Shown here one piece after another: positions 1 to 7,056 of a stretch of DNA of 19,957 bases. Made by a program: the position numbers and the translations under genes. The DNA lies in the NCBI GenBank assembly GCA_934547065.1, contig CAKTEF010000025.1, positions 1 through 19,957 of the forward strand. The letters are read 5' to 3'. The DNA is from an uncultured Faecalibacterium sp. GTDB taxonomy: Bacteria > Bacillota > Clostridia > Oscillospirales > Ruminococcaceae. How positions within the stretch are numbered: the stretch's first letter is position 1; every line of letters begins with the position of its first letter. The notes under the pieces were generated by a model. It saw only the letters and a list, made by a program, of their open reading frames with translations. It searched no databases and was not told the DNA's origin.

Positions 1-354
1 GACGGCCATGTGTTCGTCTCTGCGGTGGATCAGGAGGACGCAAAGCGCGCCATCTTTACCATCAAGACCATTGTGGAGGACCCGGAGATCGGTGCCATCT
101 ACAAGGGCAAAGTGACCCGTCTGATGAACTTTGGTGCGTTCGTGGAGATCGCACCGGGCAAAGAGGGCCTGGTCCACATCTCTAAGCTGGACACCAAGCG
201 TGTGGAGCGCGTGGAAGATGTGGTTGCTGTGGGCGATGCCATTGTGGTCAAGGTGACCGACATCGACCAGCAGGGCCGGATCAATCTGAGCCGCCGCGAC
301 GCGATCCTGGCACTGGAAGCCAAGCGTGCCGCACAGGAGCAGGGCCAGAACTAA
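1..354 (+). CDS. pnp: Polynucleotide phosphorylase, C-terminal part (5' truncated by window)
   Basis: This is the 3' end of a gene that is open from base 1 in frame 1 and ends at TAA 352-354. The first residues ([11 protein letters not shown]) match the end of a KH domain. They are followed by a complete S1 RNA-binding domain ([20 protein letters not shown], then [13 protein letters not shown] and [17 protein letters not shown]). The KH-S1 order and the short charged tail are typical of PNPase, the phosphorolytic 3'-5' exoribonuclease of RNA decay. The catalytic RNase PH domains lie upstream of the window. A strong hairpin follows the stop, so this is the last gene of its transcript. Another S1 protein is conceivable, but the VDQEDAKRA helix joining KH to S1 makes PNPase most likely. 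Confidence 0.93.
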   Translation, partial: DGHVFVSAVDQEDAKRAIFTIKTIVEDPEIGAIYKGKVTRLMNFGAFVEIAPGKEGLVHISKLDTKRVERVEDVVAVGDAIVVKVTDIDQQGRINLSRRDAILALEAKRAAQEQGQN

Positions 355-360
355 AAAACC

Positions 361-422
361 GCAAAGCCCCTGGAGGGTGTGCAAGGCCGGTGTGCCATTG
401 CCCCCTCCGGGGGCTTTTTTGC
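361..422 (+). terminator. Rho-independent terminator of pnp
   Basis: AAAGCCCCTGGAGGG (363-377) pairs with CCCTCCGGGGGCTTT across a loop of about 26 bases, with one G-T wobble, and runs into a T6 tract. It lies 6 bases after the pnp stop codon. Confidence 0.88.
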
Positions 423-452
423 GTTTTATTTCCGTAAAATGAGAAAAAGGCC

Positions 453-480
453 TTGACAGAACGGTCAAAACGTGTATTAT
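453..480 (+). promoter_or_regulatory. Sigma-A promoter of the GntR/ABC operon
   Basis: A perfect -35 TTGACA (453-458) is followed after 16 bases by TATTAT (475-480); reading ATTATT at 476-481 gives a 17-base spacer. The box is immediately followed by a palindrome, so the start site would lie inside the putative operator. Confidence 0.82.
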
Positions 481-500
481 TGTATTAAGCACTTAATACA
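481..500. promoter_or_regulatory. Palindromic operator, likely bound by the GntR-family repressor
   Basis: TGTATTAAG-CA-CTTAATACA is a 20-bp inverted repeat with perfect 9-bp arms. It abuts the -10 box and covers the expected transcription start, 22 bases upstream of the GntR start codon. The position suggests steric repression of the operon by its own first product. YtrA-type GntR proteins usually autoregulate in this way; the pairing here is inferred. Confidence 0.78.
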
Positions 501-521
501 GCAACACAAAGGAGTGAAAGG

Positions 522-902
522 ATGAGCGAACAGTATGATGCCAGCCGCCCGATCTACGCCCAGCTGGTGGAACGACTCAAGGCGAAGATCCTGGCGGGCA
601 CTTACCCGCCCGGCAGCCATCTGGACTCGGTGCGCGACCTGGCCGCAGCGGCGGGGGTCAACCCCAACACCATGCAGCGGGCGCTGGCCCAGCTGGAGGC
701 CGAGGGCCTGATCCGCACGGAGCGGACGAACGGCCGCTTTGTAACGGAGGATACGGAATTGATCGAACAACTGCGGGCAGCTGCCGCCCGGAACCTTGCG
801 GCAGAGTTTCTGGAACAGATGCGCAGCATCGGCTACACGCCCCGGCAGACAGCACAGCTGCTGGAACGCTGGGATGAAACGGAGGGAACGGTAGATGAGT
901 AA
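522..902 (+). CDS. GntR family (YtrA subfamily) transcriptional regulator
   Basis: A 126-residue DNA-binding protein. The N-terminal winged helix-turn-helix spans about residues 10-76 (RPIYAQLVERLKAKILAGTY, then LDSVRDLAAAAGVNPNTMQR and the wing EGLIRTERTNGRFV). The C-terminal part is only about 50 helical residues, which is the mark of the short YtrA subfamily rather than the FadR or HutC types with large effector domains. The start ATG has an AAAGGAG site 8 bases upstream. The gene overlaps the following ATPase start by 8 bases, so the two are probably translationally coupled. It likely represses its own operon through the palindrome at 481-500. The inducing signal is unknown; relatives respond to cell-envelope stress or peptides, but nothing here shows that. 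Confidence 0.93.
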   Translation: MSEQYDASRPIYAQLVERLKAKILAGTYPPGSHLDSVRDLAAAAGVNPNTMQRALAQLEAEGLIRTERTNGRFVTEDTELIEQLRAAAARNLAAEFLEQMRSIGYTPRQTAQLLERWDETEGTVDE

Positions 903-1596
903 GATCCTGACCTGTGAACACCTGACAAAAACCTATGGCAAAGAGAAAACGGCCCTGGAAAACATTGACCTGCAGCTGGATTTTGGCCGCATCGTTGGCC
1001 TGCTTGGCCCCAACGGCAGCGGCAAGACCACGCTGATCAAGCTGGCCAACGGCCTGCTGCAGCCCACCCAGGGCGTGATCCGGATCGCGGGCATGGCCCC
1101 CGGCCCGGAGACCAAAAAGCTCGTCTCCTACCTGCCGGATGCCGATTGGCTGCCCGACTGGATGCAGGTGGGGGAGCTGGTGCAGATGTTCCACGATTTC
1201 TATCCCGATTTTGACCTGGCCAAGGCCCGCGAGATGCTGGACCGGCTGGGCATTGCCCAAAAAGCCCGGCTCAAGACCCTTTCCAAGGGCAGCAAAGAAA
1301 AAGTGCAGTTGGTGCTGGCCATGAGCCGGGATGCCAGGCTGTACTTGCTGGATGAGCCCATTGGCGGCGTGGACCCTGCCGCGCGGGACTACATCCTGAA
1401 CACCATCATCGCCAATTACAGCAAGGACGCAACGGTGGTCATTTCCACCCACCTGATCGAGGACATCGAGCCGGTGCTGGACGAAGCCGTGTTCCTGAAA
1501 GAGGGCCGCATCTTTGCCCACCGCGGGGTCGATGAGATCCGCGAGCAGGAGGGAAAGAGTGTGGATGCGTATTTCCGGGAGGTATTCAAATGCTGA
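895..1596 (+). CDS. ABC transporter ATP-binding protein (YtrA-operon type)
   Basis: A 233-residue ATPase subunit with all nucleotide-binding motifs in order: Walker A GPNGSGKT (38-45), a signature written LSKGS (129-133) rather than LSGGQ, Walker B with catalytic Glu LYLLDEP (149-155), D-loop GGVD, and switch His186 in VVISTHL. The LSKGSKEK variant is usual in ATPases of GntR/YtrA-linked exporters. The gene starts inside the regulator gene and overlaps the permease by 7 bases, so ATPase and permease form one complex. The substrate cannot be read from the sequence; drug, peptide or lipid export are the usual guesses for the family. Confidence 0.94.
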   Translation: MSKILTCEHLTKTYGKEKTALENIDLQLDFGRIVGLLGPNGSGKTTLIKLANGLLQPTQGVIRIAGMAPGPETKKLVSYLPDADWLPDWMQVGELVQMFHDFYPDFDLAKAREMLDRLGIAQKARLKTLSKGSKEKVQLVLAMSRDARLYLLDEPIGGVDPAARDYILNTIIANYSKDATVVISTHLIEDIEPVLDEAVFLKEGRIFAHRGVDEIREQEGKSVDAYFREVFKC

Positions 1597-2453
1597 AACA
1601 ATTGCTGAAGTATGAGTTCAAGGCTACGAAACGCCTGTATTTTGGGCTGTATCTGGCGCTGGCGCTGCTGAGCGTGGTGCTGGGTGTGACCTTCCGGCAG
1701 GAACACGCACTGGCACACAGCACAAGCTTCCAGAATCTCGAAGTGATTCTGATGATCGTGTATGTCTCGGTCATCCTTGCCATTGCGGTGCTCTGCTTCG
1801 TGAACACCATCCAGCGCTTTTATCAGAACCTGCTGGGCCGGGAGGGCTACCTGATGCACACCCTGCCCGTGACCGAGACCCAGCTCATCCTCTCCAAGCT
1901 CCTTTCCAGCATGGTCTGGGTGCTGTGCAGCGGCCTTGTGGGCATCGTCTGCATCACGGCGATGGTCGCCATCGGCGTGTTCGACCCCGAAACGTTCGGC
2001 ATGTCGGATTGGGACAGCTGGAAGAAGCTGTGGCAGATGCTGTACGAGGAGATGGGCCCGGAGTTCTGGGTGGCAATGGTATGGACCCTCCTCATCAATC
2101 TGGCCCGGCTGGCCAGCCTCATCCTCTGCGTCTACGCCGCCTGTATGATCGCTCATCAGTTCAAGAAGCAGACGATGGTGGCGGGCATCCTCGCCTTCAT
2201 CGGAATGAACATCGTGGAGAACCAAATTGATAAGCTGCTGGGCATGAACGATGTGACCCTGTTCGTGGGTGTGACCTACAAGCTCATGGATGTTTCGGGC
2301 GGCAGCGAGGGAATCTCGGTGATGCACGATGTAACGACGGCCTTCGGGCAGGGGGCCGGCTACCTGTTCTGCTTCATCATCACGGCCGCCTTTGCGGCAG
2401 GCTGGTTCTGCTTGACCCGCTGGCTGATGAAGAACAAATTGAACCTGGAGTAA
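1590..2453 (+). CDS. ABC-2 type transporter permease, membrane subunit
   Basis: A 287-residue polytopic protein with about six hydrophobic segments (roughly residues 17-35, 54-72, 110-130, 161-185, 195-210, 255-277), preceded by a basic amphipathic start (MLKQLLKYEFKATKRLYF) as in ABC-2 permeases. The extracytoplasmic part between segments 3 and 4 is acidic and Trp-rich (MSDWDSWKKLWQ). It is encoded last in the GntR operon and partners the ATPase at 895-1596. No substrate-binding protein is encoded in the operon, consistent with an exporter. Sequence similarity to named permeases is too weak for a substrate call. Confidence 0.88.
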   Translation: MLKQLLKYEFKATKRLYFGLYLALALLSVVLGVTFRQEHALAHSTSFQNLEVILMIVYVSVILAIAVLCFVNTIQRFYQNLLGREGYLMHTLPVTETQLILSKLLSSMVWVLCSGLVGIVCITAMVAIGVFDPETFGMSDWDSWKKLWQMLYEEMGPEFWVAMVWTLLINLARLASLILCVYAACMIAHQFKKQTMVAGILAFIGMNIVENQIDKLLGMNDVTLFVGVTYKLMDVSGGSEGISVMHDVTTAFGQGAGYLFCFIITAAFAAGWFCLTRWLMKNKLNLE

Positions 2454-2456
2454 GCA

Positions 2457-2494
2457 AAAAAATGGCCCCCGGCATTTGCCGGGAGCCATTTTTT
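2457..2494. terminator. Bidirectional terminator between the ABC operon and the binding-protein gene
   Basis: An A-run, TGGCCCCCGGCA, a TT loop, TGCCGGGAGCCA and a T-run form a near-perfect hairpin with one mismatch, with a U-tract on both strands. It sits 4 bases past the permease stop and 16 bases past the convergent binding-protein stop, so it serves both. Confidence 0.9.
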
Positions 2495-2509
2495 CATGCA
2501 AAAGAAAGG

Positions 2510-4543
2510 TCAGCGTGCGTCGCGGTTGGCTTCGTACTCCTCCATGGAGACGTAGTGATCCAGGACGTGGATGCCTTTCAGGCGCTTGTTGGAGAAACCG
2601 GTAGAAGCATACTGGCCCTCCCAGTAGTTCAGGCGGGTGGCCAGGTAGGCGGGAACGCTCATGCCGCGCGGGATGACCAGGGCGTTGTTGATGAGCAGGG
2701 CCTCGGCATCGGCAAAGGCCTTGTAGCGGGCATCAATGTCGTCGGTGATCTGCTTGGCGGCCTCGATGGCGGTCATATACTTCATGATGGTATCCGCCGT
2801 GTCGCCGGTGATGAAGCCATCCTCCACGCCGGTGCGCAGGTAAGCGTAGCGCATGCCGCGGGAACCCTCGGCCTGGTAGAACGGATCGGTCTCGGTCTCC
2901 GGGTCCGAGTAGTCGGCACCCCAGTTGCACAGCAGCAGCTCAAACTTGCCGTTGCGGCGCACGGCAGACAGGAAGCTGTCGGCGGGGCCCTCGGTGATCA
3001 TGATGTCGATGAAGTCTGCGCCATCGTTCAGCACGCCTTCCAGCTGCTGCTTGAACACCTGGCACTGCTTGTCCCAGTCGGTGGAGGAGGGGTTGTAGGG
3101 CAGCTGCACCTTGATGGGGAACGTTACGCCCTGGGCGCTCAGCTCCTGCATGGCGGCATCGCGGAACTCCTTGGCTTTGGCCTCATCGAAGAACTCGGCG
3201 ATGTTGGCCAGGTCACCGCACTTGGTGTAGTCTACACCGCTGGTGGTGGCACAGAAGTTCGGGGGCGTGACCGTGTTCAGCTTGTAGCTGTCATAGCCCT
3301 CCGGGGCGGAAACGGCCAGCGTGACGGCATTGTTGATGCCGTACAAAAAGCTCTTGCGGAAGTTGGTGTTGTTGATGGCTTTGGCCCAGTTTTCGGGCTC
3401 GTATTCCGCGTCCACACCCTCGACGTTCCAGTTGGAGAACTCGTGTGCAAAGGGCATGAAGTTGAACATATAGAAGTAGGTGTAATTGGTGTTGGGGCGG
3501 TCCATGGACACCATGCTCTTGGTGGTATCGTCGCTCAGCCAGCTGTCCAGGATGTCGGAGCCGATGGTGGCTTCGTCGATCTCACCGCGCTTGATCATCT
3601 CCGGGCCGTTCACGGCAGCCTCGGCGTTGTAGATGCGGCTGATCGTCTCGATGAACACGTTGTCGGCATCGTAGTTCTCCGGATTCTTCTTCATGATCCA
3701 GGTCTCCAGAGATTCGTACTCGGCCAGGTAGAACGCGCCGCAGCTGTACATCGTCTCGGCGCTGGTAGCGTACTGGTCGCCCATCTCGTCCAGCAGGGGG
3801 CCGTAGGCGGGCTCATAGGGCAGGTAGCACAGCAGGCTCAGGAAGCCGGGGAAATCGTACGTCAGGGTGTAGGTCAGGGTGTGGTCGTCCACTGCCTTGA
3901 CACCCACTTCCTCGAAGTCCACGGGGGCGTAGGTGGCGGGGTCGGCATCCGGTGCGGTCACGGTAACGTTGCCGCTGCCGTCCACGGTGTAGGTGGTGCC
4001 GTCGTCGTCCACGATGCCGCCGTTGGCGTTGTTCAGGTAAACGTGGTAATCATAGTAATCAGAAGAACCGGCAATGTAGGCGGTGACAAGCCCCACGTTG
4101 GAGGAAGCGTAGTCCGGGGTCAGGACATACTTCAGGGCATCCACAAAGTCCTGTGCGGTCACGGGGGCCACAACTTCTCCGTTATTGTCCACCCAATTTT
4201 CCTCCCGCAGGTGGAACGTCCAGGTCAGGGTGTCGGCATCCCAGTCCCAGCTGGTGGCCAGGCCTTCGCGCATCACACCCTTATTGTCGTACTCCACCAG
4301 GGTGTCCACACAGTTGGCACCCACCACCATTTCCAGGTCGGTGGCGGTGGTCAGGTAGTTCAGGGTAGCGGGCTGGCTGGAATAAAGGATGGTGTATTTG
4401 GTGGTATCCACGGAGCCGGAAGCACCGGAACCGGAACCGCTGCCGGAGGAGCCGCAGCTGCTCAGCAGGCCGGCGGCGCAGGCACCAGCGGCTGCCAGAC
4501 CGCTTGCCTTGAGAAACTGACGACGAGAAATCGAATTGTTCAT
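2510..4543 (-). CDS. ABC transporter substrate-binding lipoprotein, family 5 (oligopeptide/dipeptide type)
   Basis: A 677-residue extracytoplasmic binding protein. The start at 4543 is chosen because it has an AAGAGGG site about 10 bases upstream and opens directly into a signal: SRRQFLK (6-12), a hydrophobic stretch, and lipobox LSSC with Cys30. The twin-arginine-like motif plus lipobox suggests a Tat-exported or Sec-exported lipoprotein. A Gly/Ser linker (31-44) follows, then the SBP_bac_5 fold (TILYSSQPATLNYL, GLATSWDWDADTLTWTFHLR, VTAQDFVDALKYVL). At 677 residues it is longer than common OppA/DppA proteins. Acidic, Gly/Thr-rich insert sequence is visible around residues 170-210. No permease or ATPase for peptide import lies next to it, so it is an orphan here. 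It could also be a sensor or share another OppBCDF complex. The ligand is unknown. Confidence 0.92.
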   Translation of the reverse strand: MNNSISRRQFLKASGLAAAGACAAGLLSSCGSSGSGSGSGASGSVDTTKYTILYSSQPATLNYLTTATDLEMVVGANCVDTLVEYDNKGVMREGLATSWDWDADTLTWTFHLREENWVDNNGEVVAPVTAQDFVDALKYVLTPDYASSNVGLVTAYIAGSSDYYDYHVYLNNANGGIVDDDGTTYTVDGSGNVTVTAPDADPATYAPVDFEEVGVKAVDDHTLTYTLTYDFPGFLSLLCYLPYEPAYGPLLDEMGDQYATSAETMYSCGAFYLAEYESLETWIMKKNPENYDADNVFIETISRIYNAEAAVNGPEMIKRGEIDEATIGSDILDSWLSDDTTKSMVSMDRPNTNYTYFYMFNFMPFAHEFSNWNVEGVDAEYEPENWAKAINNTNFRKSFLYGINNAVTLAVSAPEGYDSYKLNTVTPPNFCATTSGVDYTKCGDLANIAEFFDEAKAKEFRDAAMQELSAQGVTFPIKVQLPYNPSSTDWDKQCQVFKQQLEGVLNDGADFIDIMITEGPADSFLSAVRRNGKFELLLCNWGADYSDPETETDPFYQAEGSRGMRYAYLRTGVEDGFITGDTADTIMKYMTAIEAAKQITDDIDARYKAFADAEALLINNALVIPRGMSVPAYLATRLNYWEGQYASTGFSNKRLKGIHVLDHYVSMEEYEANRDAR

Positions 4544-4624
4544 ACGAATGTCCCTCTTTTCTTCGTGTTTGGAATGCGATATGCCAGCAGCTGAGGCTCC
4601 CGCCGTTTCCCATGCAGCGGGGAG

Positions 4625-4662
4625 AAAAAACGGCGCAACGGAAACACATCCGTTACGCCGTT
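4625..4662 (-). terminator. Terminator-like hairpin in the leader of the binding-protein gene
   Basis: Read on the minus strand, AACGGCGTAACGGA (4662-4649) pairs with TCCGTTGCGCCGTT (one G-U pair) over a loop of about 6 bases, followed by a T6 run. It lies downstream of the consensus promoter at 4699-4727 and upstream of the gene start at 4543. It could therefore be an attenuator, or simply the terminator of the iron-sulfur gene ending at 4764. Confidence 0.8.
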
Positions 4663-4698
4663 GTAACCGTTCTCCGACCACAGCCTGTGGTTACCTGA

Positions 4699-4727
4699 AG
4701 TATAGCATCGTTTGCGGCTTCCGTCAA
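4699..4727 (-). promoter_or_regulatory. Sigma-A promoter, extended -10, of the binding-protein gene
   Basis: On the minus strand TTGACG (4727-4722), a 17-base spacer and TATACT (4704-4699), preceded by TGC, give a near-consensus extended -10 promoter. It predicts a start near 4692 and a leader of about 150 bases before the start codon at 4543. Confidence 0.85.
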
Positions 4728-4763
4728 TTGTTTTCCGCCAAAGATGCCTGCTCTGTCAGCACA

Positions 4764-6047
4764 TCAGACCGATGGAGTGGGGGTCTTGGGTGGGACAGCA
4801 GCTGTTTCAGGAGCACAGACAGCTGCTTCCGGGGCAGGAGCGGGAGCCGCTGCTGCTGCAGCATCTGCGGTTTCAGCCTTGACTTCCTCGGCCAGGGCCT
4901 TGGCGGCTTCCTCGGCGGCGCGCTTGGCCTCCCGCTCCGCCTGACGCTCTTTGGCGCGGGCAACGGCCTCCTCCTGGCGCTTTTTGGTGCGGATCTTGAT
5001 CCGGCACACCGAGCAGATGCCGTCGGCGCAGTTCGGGGCAATGGGCTTGCCGCACTCCTTGCACAGGGTCTTGGTACACTTGTACAGGCTGACAGGGCCC
5101 AGAGTGGTGAGCTGGCGCAGCTTCATACCGTCCAGCCCGCCGTTGGAGCAGCTGGCCACGCACACGCCGCACTCGCTGCATTTCCAGGGCGTGACCACGG
5201 CGCGGGTCTGGCCGTCGGGCAGGTCCTCGAAATGGATGGCACCGGCCCGGCAGGATTTTTCGCACCGGCCGCAGGCAAAGCATTTCTGGGTGAAATTGGG
5301 CAGGGAATAGCCGTAGCGCAGGGGCGTTTCGGTGGCTGATTTCAGCTGTTTGGTCCGCTGATGCAGCAGCAGGCGGAAATCCATGGAACCCTCGTCCTCG
5401 TCCCGCAGGCCGGGCAGCATCCGCAGCAGCTGTTTGGTGCCTTTTTTGGAGCCGGTGGTCACCTGCTCCATCATTTCGCGGCGGGACATCTCCTTGACAT
5501 GGAACGGGGCATCGTCCGGTTCATAGGCCAGGGTGAACCGGGCCTCGAACAGCGGCTGGCCGAAAAAGTCCACCAGCCGGGTCAGCACCTTGCGCAGGTG
5601 GGCGGCGCAGACATCGTTTTCGCACTCGCCGCAAGGGGTCAGGTCCAGCACCAGTTTTTTGTTCAGGGCCAGGTAGGCCAGCGCCTCCCACGAGAGCGCC
5701 GACACGCAGACGCGGGTGATGGTATTTTTGCGGGTGCTCTGTTCGCAGCCGATCCAGATGGTGTCGTCATCGGTATCGGCCGGGGAGGTATCCCGCTGCA
5801 CCTGCTCCGGCGAGGGCGCGATGCAGCCGCTGCGGCAGGCCGAAACGCACAGGCCGCAGTCGGTGCAGGCATCCCAGCTTTTGACCAGGTTCGGGCGGGT
5901 AAAGATCTCGTCCGCATAGGGGCAGACATCCTTGCAGGCGGTGCAGGGGGTGCGGTGGGGGTGCAGGTTCCAGCACTGCCGGCGGTTGACCTCCGGATGG
6001 GTGGTCTTCATCAGCGCATCCATCGCATAGCGGGTGAAAAAGCCCAT
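4764..6047 (-). CDS. Multi-cluster 4Fe-4S protein with zinc-ribbon-like region and Ala-rich tail
   Basis: 427 residues. The start at 6047 is chosen over an in-frame ATG at 6068 because AAGGAGTGAT lies directly before it. Cysteine groups in order are: CTACKDVCP (35-43); CTDCGLCVSACRSGC (61-75); a central domain with C101, C114 and CGECENDVC (139-147); a ferredoxin-type pair CFACGRCEKSC (256-266) and CSECGVCVASC (290-300); then a ribbon-like C324/C329/C332...C345/C348. The last 75 residues are a Lys/Glu/Ala helix and an Ala/Pro tail. This is a cytoplasmic electron-transfer protein holding probably four clusters. The partner is unknown. It is the third gene of an operon, 4 bases after the trigger-factor-like gene. 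I do not recognise a named family. Confidence 0.85.
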   Translation of the reverse strand: MGFFTRYAMDALMKTTHPEVNRRQCWNLHPHRTPCTACKDVCPYADEIFTRPNLVKSWDACTDCGLCVSACRSGCIAPSPEQVQRDTSPADTDDDTIWIGCEQSTRKNTITRVCVSALSWEALAYLALNKKLVLDLTPCGECENDVCAAHLRKVLTRLVDFFGQPLFEARFTLAYEPDDAPFHVKEMSRREMMEQVTTGSKKGTKQLLRMLPGLRDEDEGSMDFRLLLHQRTKQLKSATETPLRYGYSLPNFTQKCFACGRCEKSCRAGAIHFEDLPDGQTRAVVTPWKCSECGVCVASCSNGGLDGMKLRQLTTLGPVSLYKCTKTLCKECGKPIAPNCADGICSVCRIKIRTKKRQEEAVARAKERQAEREAKRAAEEAAKALAEEVKAETADAAAAAAPAPAPEAAVCAPETAAVPPKTPTPSV

Positions 6048-6051
6048 GGTA

Positions 6052-7035
6052 TCACTCCTTTTCGGCACGGTCCATCACTGTGGTGACCGTGGCATGGTCC
6101 AGCAGAAAACGCTGCACTTTCTGGGCGGCCAGGGCGGCAGCCACGGCATCCGGGGAAAGTACCCTGCGGATCTCGTTCTCCGGGGTGTCCTGCAGCTGGG
6201 ACAGGCGGCGGTACTCGGCGTTGACCTCCTCGGCGCGCACGGTGATACCCTCCGCCTGGGCAATGGCACGGGCAGCCAGCATGGTGCGCAGTTTGCGCTC
6301 GGCATCGGCACGGTAGCCGCTGCGCAGGGCCTCGGCGGTGGTGTGGCTGTTCCGGCAGTGGCGCTCCAGAGTGATGCCGCTGCGGCTCAGCCGCTGCTCC
6401 AGCATCCGCATTTCGTTGTCGGCGGTGCGGTCCAGCATGGCCTGCGGCAGCTCCACGGTCAGGTTGGCGCCGGCCATTTCCAGCAGCTTCTGCCCGGCGG
6501 CGCGGTCGGCACCGTCCTCGTGGATCTTCTGCTTCTTGGCGCGCACCGCCTCGCGCATGGCCGCAAGATCAGCGTAGCCCTGCGCTTTGGCAAACTCCTC
6601 ATTCAGCTCCGGCGTGGTCTTTTCGGCCACCGAGTGGATCTTGATCTCAAACTGAGCGGTCTTGCCGGAAAGCTCCTCAATCCGGAAATGCTCCGGGTAA
6701 GTGAAATCGAACCGGAACGTCTCCCCGGCGGTGTGGCCGTAGATGGCGTCCTCGGCGGCGGCCATCAGCTTACCGTCCCCCAGCACCACCATCACCTTTT
6801 CCATCCGGCTGTTGGGGATCTCCTCGCCGTCCATGAACCCGGCAAAGTCCAGCACCACCCGGCTGCCCCGTTTGGCGGGAGCCGTGGAGCTGTGGTAGAC
6901 GGCACGCATCCGGGTCTGGTGGACCATCTCCTGGTCCAGCGTCTTGTCCGAGATCGGACGCACATGGCGGGTGACGGCCAGCCCCTTATACTGGCCAAGC
7001 GTTACATTGGGGAGATTGCTTTCTGTATTCAACAT
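6052..7035 (-). CDS. Trigger-factor-like peptidyl-prolyl isomerase/chaperone lacking the ribosome-binding domain
   Basis: 327 residues. After a short linker (VTLGQYKGLAVTRHVRPISD) comes an FKBP-type PPIase domain at about 57-138 (SRVVLDFAGFMDGEEIP, VVLGDGKLMAAAEDAIYGHT, FTYPEHFRIEELSGKTAQFE), then the helical trigger-factor C domain (TPELNEEFAKAQGY to the end). The linker aligns with the segment that follows the N domain in trigger factor, so about 110 residues carrying the ribosome-docking signature are absent. True trigger factors are about 430 residues. AAAGGAGAG lies 12 bases before ATG. It sits between a membrane protein gene (21 bases upstream) and the Fe-S gene. It is probably a dedicated cytosolic chaperone for a cofactor or membrane protein rather than the housekeeping Tig. 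Confidence 0.87.
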   Translation of the reverse strand: MLNTESNLPNVTLGQYKGLAVTRHVRPISDKTLDQEMVHQTRMRAVYHSSTAPAKRGSRVVLDFAGFMDGEEIPNSRMEKVMVVLGDGKLMAAAEDAIYGHTAGETFRFDFTYPEHFRIEELSGKTAQFEIKIHSVAEKTTPELNEEFAKAQGYADLAAMREAVRAKKQKIHEDGADRAAGQKLLEMAGANLTVELPQAMLDRTADNEMRMLEQRLSRSGITLERHCRNSHTTAEALRSGYRADAERKLRTMLAARAIAQAEGITVRAEEVNAEYRRLSQLQDTPENEIRRVLSPDAVAAALAAQKVQRFLLDHATVTTVMDRAEKE

Positions 7036-7056
7036 TGTGTATTGACTCTCCTTTTG

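Noticed and set aside
2462..4594. Long open frame on the plus strand opposite the binding-protein gene
   Set aside because: Its translation is low-complexity Val/Gly/His-rich and is the antisense of a convincing lipoprotein gene; high GC leaves such frames open.
4744..4944. Short Ala-rich frames on the plus strand at 4744-4944
   Set aside because: They are shadows of the repetitive Ala/Pro tail of the Fe-S gene on the other strand.
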